Positions 57,824 to 64,000 of a stretch of DNA of 64,000 bases are shown here, piece after piece; within the stretch, counting starts at the first letter, position 1; every line of letters begins with the position of its first letter. The notes under the pieces were generated by a model, which worked only from the letters and a program-made list of their open reading frames with translations, had not been told where the DNA came from and ran no database searches. Origin of the DNA: Natronoarchaeum rubrum (GTDB taxonomy: Archaea > Halobacteriota > Halobacteria > Halobacteriales > Natronoarchaeaceae); the NCBI RefSeq assembly GCF_024494695.1, contig NZ_JANHDP010000001.1, positions 248,001 through 312,000 on the forward strand, in the 5' to 3' direction. Made by a program: the position numbers and the translations under genes.

Positions 57824-58813
57824 ATGATTCATTTATTCGAACGCATACGACGGTTACGGGCTGGTGAAGGCGACGAAGAGTCCGACCTGCGGACGGACGG
57901 AGGAGTCGCTACCTCGTCGAAGGGCGGCCTCCGCGAGCGGCTCAACACCGACTTCTTCCAGTCGATGCCGTTCTGGCTGCCGCCGTTCGTGTTCATGGCC
58001 ATCTTCGTCTACGGGGCAATCGGCTGGAACTTCCTGATCTCGCTGACCGACTACCGGCAGTTCGGTCGCCCCGACTACTCGGATCTGGACTTTTCGATGT
58101 ACGTGCGGGCGTTCAACGATCCCGCGTTCATCGACGCGGCCAGGAACACGCTGGTGCTCCTGCTCGGCTTTATCACGGTCTGCATGACGGTCGGGCTGCT
58201 GCTGGCGATCCTGGTCGATCGTAACATCAGGTTCGAGAACACGTTCCGGACGATCTATCTGCTGCCGATGTCGCTGTCGTTCGTCGTGACGGCCCAGTTC
58301 TGGCTCTGGATGTACAACGTGAACAACGGGATGGTCAACGCCATCCTCGGCCTGGTCGGACTGGGACCGTTCCGGTGGATCGGCAACTCGCAGCTAATAC
58401 TGCCGGCGGTGATCTTCGCGCTCGTCTGGCAGTTCAGCGGCTACGCCATGGTAGTGTTCCTGGCATCGCTGCGGGCGATCCCGCGAGAACACTACGAGGC
58501 GGCCCGCGTCGACGGCGCCAGCACCGTCAAGATGTACTGGCGCGTCATCATTCCGCAGCTGAAAAACGCCGTCGTGAGCGCTCTCGTCGTGCTGATGGTG
58601 TTCGGACTCAAGGCGTTCGACTTCCTGTACGCGATCGCCGGCGGCTACCGGCCGCCCAACGGCTCCGACATCCTGCCCACGATGATGGTCCGCGAGGCGT
58701 TCGGTCTCACCAACTGGGCGTACGGTTCCGCCATCGCCATCCTGCTGTTCCTGCTGGCGTTGAGCGTCGTCGCGCCGTATCTGGTCTACCAGTACAAGAA
58801 GGGGACAATATGA
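57824..58813 (+). CDS. ABC transporter permease, MalF/UgpA-like
   Basis: This 329-residue inner membrane permease has six predicted transmembrane helices after a cytoplasmic acidic N-terminus of about 45 residues. The EAA loop reads EHYEAARVDGASTVKMYWRVIIPQL (about 223-247), as required for docking to the ATPase. A segment with FLPPFVFMAIFVYGAIGWNF-like helix starts the transmembrane part. It forms the channel with the next gene. It overlaps the MalG-like gene by four bases (ATGA). It is part of the SBP-permease-permease-ATPase operon. Confidence 0.93.
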   Translation: MIHLFERIRRLRAGEGDEESDLRTDGGVATSSKGGLRERLNTDFFQSMPFWLPPFVFMAIFVYGAIGWNFLISLTDYRQFGRPDYSDLDFSMYVRAFNDPAFIDAARNTLVLLLGFITVCMTVGLLLAILVDRNIRFENTFRTIYLLPMSLSFVVTAQFWLWMYNVNNGMVNAILGLVGLGPFRWIGNSQLILPAVIFALVWQFSGYAMVVFLASLRAIPREHYEAARVDGASTVKMYWRVIIPQLKNAVVSALVVLMVFGLKAFDFLYAIAGGYRPPNGSDILPTMMVREAFGLTNWAYGSAIAILLFLLALSVVAPYLVYQYKKGTI

Positions 58814-59733
58814 CAGGAGAAACGACGACAACCGAAGCGGAGACCGAGCAGGCGCTGACCGATCAGCTGAACATCTACCGCGTCGCGCTGTACGCGGCCC
58901 TGTTCGCCCTGATCGGGTTCTTCATGGCCCCGATCGAGGCGGGCCTCGTGACGTCGTTCAAGACGACGACGGCCGTGACCGAGACGGCGTCGTTCACGCC
59001 GCCGGGGCTCGAAGGCTTCACGCTCCAGAAGTGGCAGACGGCGTTCGACACGCTGTTCCGCGGGTTGATCAACAGCTTCGTCTTCGCCGCGCCTGCGACG
59101 GTCATCTCGGCGCTGCTGGGGAGCATGACCGCCTACGGGCTGACCCAGATCGACTGGCGGGGACAGATCCCGATCCTGGCGCTGATCATCGCCGGGATCT
59201 TCATTCCCTACCAGGCGGTGCTGGTGCCGCTGTCACAGATCTGGTCGACGTACATCCCGCTCGCGGACCTGCTGTGGCCGGTCTGGGCCATCACCGGGCT
59301 CTCGAGCGACTACGGCGATCTGATGGCGCTGTCGCTATCCCACATCGCCTACGGCATCCCGATCTGTACGCTGCTGTTCCGGTCGTACTACAAGTCGATG
59401 TCGGTCGACATGATCGAGGCGGCGCGCCTCGACGGTGCGAGCGTCCGCAAGATCTACCAGCGCGTCGTGTTGCCGCTGTCGACGCCGATGTTCGCGGTCG
59501 TCCTGATCTACCAGTTCACCCAGATCTGGAACGACCTGCTGTTCGCGCTGATCCTGATCACGACCTCGAGCAGCGAGGCCGCGCCCGTGACGCTGATCCT
59601 CGCAGGGCTGGGCGAGGCCCAGCAGGGGACCGACTTCGGGCTCCGCATGGCCGGGGCGCTGCTGACGGCGCTCCCGACGCTGATCATCTACGTCCTGTTC
59701 GGCGAGGAGTTCGCCAAGGGGGTCGCAACGTAA
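58810..59733 (+). CDS. ABC transporter permease, MalG/UgpE-like
   Basis: This 307-residue permease has six transmembrane helices and the EAA loop DMIEAARLDGASVRKIYQRVVLPLS (about 198-222). The sequence FMAPIEAGLVTSFKT near the N-terminus is family-typical. The ATG at 58810 overlaps the stop of the first permease by four bases. It pairs with it to make the sugar channel and is followed after 36 bases by the ATPase gene, with a ribosome-binding sequence ACGGAGG in the gap. Confidence 0.93.
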   Translation: MTGETTTTEAETEQALTDQLNIYRVALYAALFALIGFFMAPIEAGLVTSFKTTTAVTETASFTPPGLEGFTLQKWQTAFDTLFRGLINSFVFAAPATVISALLGSMTAYGLTQIDWRGQIPILALIIAGIFIPYQAVLVPLSQIWSTYIPLADLLWPVWAITGLSSDYGDLMALSLSHIAYGIPICTLLFRSYYKSMSVDMIEAARLDGASVRKIYQRVVLPLSTPMFAVVLIYQFTQIWNDLLFALILITTSSSEAAPVTLILAGLGEAQQGTDFGLRMAGALLTALPTLIIYVLFGEEFAKGVAT

Positions 59734-59769
59734 CAATGACAACGAAATCTACCAAACGGAGGTACAACG

Positions 59770-60915
59770 ATGGCTGATCTGAAGCTCGACAACGTAACGA
59801 AAGTGTTCACCGACGACGACGGTTCGGATATCGTCGCCGTCGACGACGTGTCGTTCGACATCGAAGACGGCGAGTTCCTCGTGCTGGTCGGCCCCTCGGG
59901 CTGTGGGAAGTCCACGACGCTGCGAATGGTCGCCGGGCTCGAAACGGTCACGAGTGGGCGGATCTCGCTGGGCGGGACGAACCTGGTCGGCCGGGATCCC
60001 CAGGACCGGGACATCGCGATGGTGTTCCAGTCCTACGCGCTGTATCCCCACATGACCGTTCAGGAGAACATGAGCTTCGGGCTCGAGGAGTCGACGGACA
60101 TGGCCGACGACGAGATCGAGCGCCGCGTCTCGGAGACGGCCGAGATGATGGGTATCGGCGACCTGCTCGACCGGAAACCCGGCGAACTCTCGGGTGGCCA
60201 GCAACAGCGCGTCGCGCTCGGCCGGGCGATCGTCCGGGAACCCGAAGTGTTCCTGATGGACGAGCCGCTCTCGAATCTCGACGCCAAGCTGCGCTCGCAG
60301 ATGCGCACCGAGCTCCAGCGCCTTCAGGAGGATCTGGGGACGACGACGATCTACGTCACCCACGATCAGACCGAGGCGATGACGATGGCGAACAAGATCG
60401 CGATCCTCGACGACGGGCAGCTCCAGCAGGTCGGCACGCCACTGGAGTGTTACCACGAGCCCTCGAATCTGTTCGTCGCGGGCTTTATCGGCGAGCCGTC
60501 GATGAACTTCTTCGACGTCGAACGGGTCGGCGAGAAGCTCGTCCACGACAAGTTCGAGTACGCGCTCTCCGACGACACCGTCGAGGCGATCTCGGACAGG
60601 AGCGATCTCGTGCTCGGGATCCGCCCCGAAGACATCGAGCTCAGGACCGAGGGCGGCGAGCGCCACGACTTCGACACCGTCGTCGACGTCGTCGAGCCGA
60701 TGGGCGACGAGAACAACGTCTACCTGCAGTTCGGTGAAGGCGGCGACGAGGAGACGTTCGTCGCTAACATCAGCGGGATGCAACACGTCGAGCCCGGCCA
60801 GCCGATCGTCGCGCACATCCCCGAGGACGCGATTCACGTGTTCGATCGGTCGTCGGGCAACGCGCTCCGGAACCGCAAACTCGACGACGTCGAGGAGCTG
60901 TCCGTCCAGCTCTAA
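59770..60915 (+). CDS. ABC transporter ATP-binding protein, UgpC/MsmX/MalK type
   Basis: This 381-residue ATPase has Walker A GPSGCGKST, signature LSGGQQQRVALGRAIVREP, Walker B EVFLMDEPLSNLD and the H-loop YVTHDQTEAM. A C-terminal OB-type regulatory domain (about 240-381) is typical of MalK/UgpC. It energises sugar import by binding to the two permeases just upstream. It is the last gene of the operon. A GGAGGT ribosome-binding site lies 8 bases before the start. Confidence 0.95.
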   Translation: MADLKLDNVTKVFTDDDGSDIVAVDDVSFDIEDGEFLVLVGPSGCGKSTTLRMVAGLETVTSGRISLGGTNLVGRDPQDRDIAMVFQSYALYPHMTVQENMSFGLEESTDMADDEIERRVSETAEMMGIGDLLDRKPGELSGGQQQRVALGRAIVREPEVFLMDEPLSNLDAKLRSQMRTELQRLQEDLGTTTIYVTHDQTEAMTMANKIAILDDGQLQQVGTPLECYHEPSNLFVAGFIGEPSMNFFDVERVGEKLVHDKFEYALSDDTVEAISDRSDLVLGIRPEDIELRTEGGERHDFDTVVDVVEPMGDENNVYLQFGEGGDEETFVANISGMQHVEPGQPIVAHIPEDAIHVFDRSSGNALRNRKLDDVEELSVQL

Positions 60916-60958
60916 ACCGGTTCGCCGTTCGATTCACTTTCTTTGCGACGCCACCCGG

Positions 60959-61939
60959 TCAGGTCCACCTGTCGAGCCCGGTCTGGGTCACCGACTCCTC
61001 GATTCGCTCGAAGCCCCGAGAAACCTCGTCGGCGTCGACGCCCCACTCCTCGCAGACGAACCGGCGCGCGGCGTCGACGTCCGGCGCGGGATCGGCGTCG
61101 AACGCGTAGTCGTCCTCGACCGGCGGGTCCAGAAATAGCGAGCGCAGCCGATCCGCGTTCTCGACGTGGGCGTCCTTGGCGTCCAGCGCGCCCCAGAGAT
61201 CGCCGTGGTCTCTGACGAGCGAGACGGCGGTCTTCGGCCCGACGCCGTCGACGCCCGGGTTGAAGTCGGTGCCACAGAGAATGCCGACGTCGACGAGTTG
61301 CTCCCACGTCAGGTCGTGTTTCGCCAGCGTCGCCTCGAAGTCCATGCGCTCGGGATCGCCCTTGCTGGTGAGTTGGCGCAGCGTGACGGGGGCGCCGAAG
61401 AGTAAGGCGTCGTAGTCCTCGGTGCCGGCGTAATCCACGTCGCCGACGCGTGCCATGTGAGCTGCCTGGGCCTCGCCCTCGGCGGGCGCCTCGACGATCG
61501 GCACGTCGAGCAGTTCGAGCAACTCGCGCGAGGTCTCGTGGATCGTCTCGGTTAGGCGCTGGGTCTGGGAGTCCAGTCGCGCAACGGCGACGTCGTCGCC
61601 GCGCTCTCTGGCGTCTTCGAGCTTCTCCTCGCGAGCCTCGCGAGCCTCGCGGCGCGACTCGATCTCGTCGCTCTTGAGATCCGTCGGCGCCCCGTCGAAC
61701 ACGAACACCGGCGAGAGATCGTTCTCGAAGAACTTCGGTAGCCCCTGGACGATGCCGACGAGGTTCGCGACCTCCGTGCCGCCGTCGGTCGTGTAGGCCC
61801 CGTCGGCGGTGAACCGCACCGTCGTCGTCAGGTAGCGGTACAGCCAGTTGTGCGCGTCGACGGCGACGACCGAACCCTCCAGTTCGTCGAACGCCACCGA
61901 CTCGATCGCGGCGAGGTCGCGGAGCGCGGAGTTACCCAT
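60959..61939 (-). CDS. fen1: Flap endonuclease FEN1
   Basis: This 326-residue FEN1/Rad2 nuclease has an N-terminal [18 protein letters not shown] metal site and [23 protein letters not shown] (about 78-100). The internal [33 protein letters not shown] is the catalytic acidic cluster. H3TH region: [24 protein letters not shown]. The C-terminal QTGLDRWT matches a PIP box for PCNA binding. It removes 5' flaps in Okazaki fragment processing. Start at ATG 61937-61939. It is convergent with the ABC transporter operon. Confidence 0.95.
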   Translation of the reverse strand: MGNSALRDLAAIESVAFDELEGSVVAVDAHNWLYRYLTTTVRFTADGAYTTDGGTEVANLVGIVQGLPKFFENDLSPVFVFDGAPTDLKSDEIESRREAREAREEKLEDARERGDDVAVARLDSQTQRLTETIHETSRELLELLDVPIVEAPAEGEAQAAHMARVGDVDYAGTEDYDALLFGAPVTLRQLTSKGDPERMDFEATLAKHDLTWEQLVDVGILCGTDFNPGVDGVGPKTAVSLVRDHGDLWGALDAKDAHVENADRLRSLFLDPPVEDDYAFDADPAPDVDAARRFVCEEWGVDADEVSRGFERIEESVTQTGLDRWT

Positions 61940-62004
61940 TTGCTCGGGGTAGGAATCGGGAGGATTTGAAGATGGTCCTTCCGCGGCGACGCCGGGCTCG
62001 CCCG

Positions 62005-62086
62005 CGGCTCGTCGAGCCGTTCAGGGGTCGGATCGCTCGCGGCTCGTCGGGTCGTTCAGGACCCGGATCGCTCACGACTCGTCGAG
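62005..62086. repeat. 35-base imperfect tandem repeat at the end of the GNAT gene
   Basis: Units start at 62005, 62040 and 62075, each beginning CGGCTCGTCG or a close variant (CGACTCGTCG). They include TTCAGG and a GGATCGCTC. The first two are full 35-base units; the third is partial and lies inside the coding end of the GNAT gene on the minus strand. It looks like local tandem duplication of the gene's 3' end. Confidence 0.55.
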
Positions 62087-62674
62087 TTCGATCGGCTCGG
62101 GCGGCGCGGCGTCGAGCCGTGCGGCGACGAACTCGCGTTCGGCGTCGCTCAGCACGTCGCGACCGCGGTACGTCCGCAGCCCGTCGCGGTACTGTTCGAC
62201 CCGGTTGCCGGCGTCGTGGCGTCCCAGCGCCGACTCCGGCGGGTGTTCCATGACGAGTTCGGCGATTCCCGTTTGCTCGCCGGTGTAGCCGAACCCGGCC
62301 TTCCAGGCGGCCTCGTAAGCGAAGGGGTTGTTCACCGCGATCCTGACGCGCTCGTAGCCGCGGCTCGTCGCTCGCTCGACGGTCCACCGGAGCAGCCGCG
62401 GTCCGAGCCCCTCGCCGCGCCGATCCGCCCGGACGGTGACGTACCGGAACCACAGCGTTTCGGCGTCGGTCCGATCCTCGTTGAACGCGACGGCTCCGAG
62501 GACGGCGTCGGAGTCGTCGTCCCGCTTGTCGTCGGTGATCGCCGCGTCGGCGTCCGACAGCACCACCGCCTTCCCGGTGCTGGACATGACGAACTTGCCG
62601 GCGTAGCTGAACCGCTCGTGATCGAGCGAGAGCGTCGGTCCGTCGCCCGGCCAGCCAAGCACCGCGAAACTCAT
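62072..62674 (-). CDS. GNAT-family N-acetyltransferase
   Basis: This 200-residue acetyltransferase has the core TLWFRYVTVRADRRGEGLGPRLLRWTVERA (about 72-101), where RRGEGLG is the acetyl-CoA pyrophosphate loop. It continues VRIAVNNPFAYEAAWKAGFGYTGE, typical of GNAT motif B. It acetylates an unknown amine or protein N-terminus. Start at ATG 62672-62674. The 3' end overlaps a set of 35-base tandem repeats and may have been reshaped by them. The gene stands alone. Confidence 0.88.
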   Translation of the reverse strand: MSFAVLGWPGDGPTLSLDHERFSYAGKFVMSSTGKAVVLSDADAAITDDKRDDDSDAVLGAVAFNEDRTDAETLWFRYVTVRADRRGEGLGPRLLRWTVERATSRGYERVRIAVNNPFAYEAAWKAGFGYTGEQTGIAELVMEHPPESALGRHDAGNRVEQYRDGLRTYRGRDVLSDAEREFVAARLDAAPPEPIELDES

Positions 62675-62757
62675 GAGCGACGCTACGGCCTCGGCGCCGG
62701 TAAGTGCCCCGGAGCCGGACGAAAACCCTTTTCGGTCCGGCGGATGAATCGGGTGAC

Positions 62758-63162
62758 ATGGCCGAAGACGAATCCCCGAACGACGAAGCCGAGGCCGAAC
62801 AGGACGGCGAGGAGAAGTCGTTCCGCGAGCGCGTCGAGGAGATCCGAGAGAAGCGCGCCGAGGAAGCCGAGGAGGGTGAGGGCCCGCCCGAGGGCGGCAT
62901 GGAAGAGATGATGGGCGGCGGCCCGCCCGGCGGCATGGGCGGCGGGGGCGGAAACCCGTTCGCACAGATGATGAGCGGCATGATGGGCGGCGGCCCCGGC
63001 GGCGCCGGTCCGGGCGGCCCCGGCGGTCCGGGCGGCCGCGGCGGCGCCGAAGAGAGCCCCGGCAACGAGGAACTCACCCGCGAGGTCCGACAGCTCCGCG
63101 ACGAAGTGCGCGACGCGACCCGACAGCTCCAGCGCATCGCCGACGCGCTCGAAGACGACTGA
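62758..63162 (+). CDS. Low-complexity Gly/Met/Pro-rich acidic protein with coiled-coil ends
   Basis: This 134-residue protein has three parts. A charged alpha-helical N-terminal part is rich in Glu/Arg (about 15-42, likely coiled coil). The Gly/Met/Pro-rich centre (about 43-98) contains repeats such as MMGGG, GGMGGG and PGGPGG. A C-terminal charged helix is REVRQLRDEVRDATRQLQRIADAL. No signal peptide is present. No family was recognised. It could be a scaffold or chaperone-like protein, but this is unproven. It begins 83 bases from the divergent GNAT gene. Confidence 0.8.
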   Translation: MAEDESPNDEAEAEQDGEEKSFRERVEEIREKRAEEAEEGEGPPEGGMEEMMGGGPPGGMGGGGGNPFAQMMSGMMGGGPGGAGPGGPGGPGGRGGAEESPGNEELTREVRQLRDEVRDATRQLQRIADALEDD

Positions 63163-63286
63163 TCGGCCGCTCCTCGCGAGCGCTCGACGACGGTACTTTT
63201 CGCGGCGGTCTCTCCCACACCCCTGACCAGCGGTTACGACGTGACTTGAGACCGCGAGTTCGGTAGAAGGAGGCGGACGCCGCTGT

Positions 63287-63661
63287 TTAGGGTTCCGCGA
63301 AGTGCTGGGTCAGGATGTCGGCGACGAGCTGGAAGTTCTCCCCGGCCGCGACCATATCCAGTTCCTGATCGTACGCCACGACGTCGGCCTCCGCGAGCTT
63401 GGGAACGTCGGAGTGGTACAGCATCATGTACGTGTCCCTGACGCGCTCCGGATCGATTTCCGTGATATCGGCGTCGGACTGGGCGACGGTCACCTCCTCG
63501 GCTATGTCGGGCAGGCTGACGCGGTCGTGCCTGTAGACGAGCCACAGCGCGTGTCTGCGCCGATGGTTCGAGAGGAGTTCGAAGGCGCGACTCTTGGAGA
63601 CTGTCGACCGACTTTCGTCGGTCGTCTCCTCGGCCTCACGCCCGGAGCGATCGTCGTTCAT
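63287..63661 (-). CDS. DUF7344-type winged-helix transcription regulator
   Basis: This 124-residue haloarchaeal regulator resembles the DUF7344 pattern. An N-terminal acidic/Ser tail leads to AFELLSNHRRRHALWLVYRHDRVSLPDIAEEVTVAQ (about 26-61), the winged-helix DNA-binding part. The helix RVRDTYMMLYHSDVPKLAEADVVAYDQ and the closing VADILTQHF follow. Such proteins are abundant single-domain regulators in haloarchaea; targets are unknown. Start at ATG 63659-63661. The upstream region to 63935 is non-coding. Confidence 0.87.
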   Translation of the reverse strand: MNDDRSGREAEETTDESRSTVSKSRAFELLSNHRRRHALWLVYRHDRVSLPDIAEEVTVAQSDADITEIDPERVRDTYMMLYHSDVPKLAEADVVAYDQELDMVAAGENFQLVADILTQHFAEP

Positions 63662-63799
63662 TACACGTCGATACCGGGCTTAGGGGCATACGTATTGTGG
63701 TTCGTCGCCAACGGTGATAGTTCGCGAGAGCGCCTGTAAAGCCTTTCTGTGGGCAGCTTGCTCCCTCTCTCGGCTCAGGAGGAAACGCCGCCGCAGGAT

Positions 63800-63908
63800 C
63801 GCCACAGCGGCGTCTCACGGTGGCGAAAGCAAAAAATACTTGTTCCCCTCGCAAAGTTTGGTCAGTGGGGCAACACGGGACGTCCTCTCTCCTTGTCCTG
63901 GCTGCCCC
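63800..63908 (+). other. Structured leader or small RNA candidate upstream of rnp4
   Basis: The gap 63662-63935 (274 bases) shows two hairpin-capable stretches: CGCCAC (63800-63805) with GTGGCG (63820-63825), and GGGGCA (63867-63872) plus GGGAC (63877-63881) with GTCCT (63895-63899) plus TGCCCC (63903-63908). A TATA-like aaaaaatact is at 63831-63840 between them. The second hairpin would lie in the leader of the downstream gene. No known RNA family (tRNA, C/D, H/ACA) was matched with confidence. Confidence 0.35.
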
Positions 63909-63935
63909 GGAATCCCCCACTCCCCCCACTTTCCG

Positions 63936-64000
63936 ATGACTCTCGCAGACGAGCGCATCGAGCGACTTCACGAGTTGGCACGGGCCGCGACCGACGAGTG
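63936..64000 (+). CDS. rnp4: Probable ribonuclease P protein component 4 (partial, runs off right edge)
   Basis: The first 21 codons from ATG 63936 read TLADERIERLHELARAATDE. This closely resembles the N-terminus of haloarchaeal Rnp4/Rpp21 as remembered, which continues with a helix and a zinc ribbon. With RNase P RNA and other subunits it matures tRNA 5' ends. The window stops before the zinc-binding cysteines, so the identification is provisional. Confidence 0.55.
   Translation, partial: MTLADERIERLHELARAATDE

Noticed and set aside
59736..59777. A 13-codon mini open frame (starting TTKSTKRRYN) just before the ABC ATPase gene
   Set aside because: It contains the ribosome-binding sequence of the ATPase gene and overlaps its start; more likely a spacer than a peptide.
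62900..63060. Gly-rich repeats considered as a CRISPR or satellite array
   Set aside because: They are in-frame codon repeats of a coding sequence with no spacers.

Overview
The window looks like chromosomal DNA of a haloarchaeon. GC is high throughout and the proteins are very acidic. Many genes start at or just behind a TATA-like box, so they are probably leaderless. The gene set is archaeal: AglB oligosaccharyltransferase, GatE, PriS and GINS, FEN1 with a PIP box, TrmJ-type methyltransferase, the start of a probable RNase P protein 4, an Orc1/Cdc6-like ATPase, halocyanin, Tat-lipobox lipoproteins and a bacterio-opsin-activator (Bat) type regulator. I found no rRNA, tRNA, CRISPR array or complete insertion sequence.

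Layout. 1-1350: a partial gene, a decayed YjiH-type membrane gene, a small membrane protein and an HTH fragment. 1355-10700: housekeeping and stress genes (two SDRs, DUF2249, a thioredoxin with a thioredoxin-reductase-like flavoprotein, two UspA proteins, a Tat-secreted two-domain multicopper oxidase, DUF2797, BsuPI). 10790-19670: an acetate locus with two acetyl-CoA synthetase paralogs flanking a Bat-type regulator, followed by DUF4212, an SSS symporter and UspA. 19740-20870: an AT-rich island with one lipoprotein gene. 20935-27272: HAD phosphatase, AglB next to DUF368, and an Orc1-like ATPase. 27290-34614: glycerol catabolism, glpABC divergent from glpK plus a permease-like gene, with two inverted repeats of identical geometry between them. 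34630-38843: peroxiredoxin, then a tightly overlapped four-gene operon (MCP-like transducer, DUF4864-[2Fe-2S] fusion, membrane protein, halocyanin). 39029-41232: GINS and primase. 41625-53934: a sequon-rich Tat protein, SDR with an LLM oxidoreductase, quinone reductase, pterin genes (MptE, DHPS-like), GNAT, TrmJ, GatE and a zinc-finger protein. 54191-60915: fumarase, an internally deleted substrate-binding protein, and a complete sugar-type ABC importer. 60959-64000: FEN1, GNAT, a Gly/Met-rich protein, an HTH protein and the start of rnp4.

Functional picture: the organism appears to be a heterotroph using acetate, glycerol and probably sugars, with N-glycosylated surface proteins. The best candidates for something undescribed are the transducer/ferredoxin/halocyanin operon (35211-38843), the paired TTTAC-N19-GTAAA operator-like sites between glpA and glpK, and the AglB-DUF368 pairing. 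All functional statements are read from sequence patterns by eye; no database search was possible.
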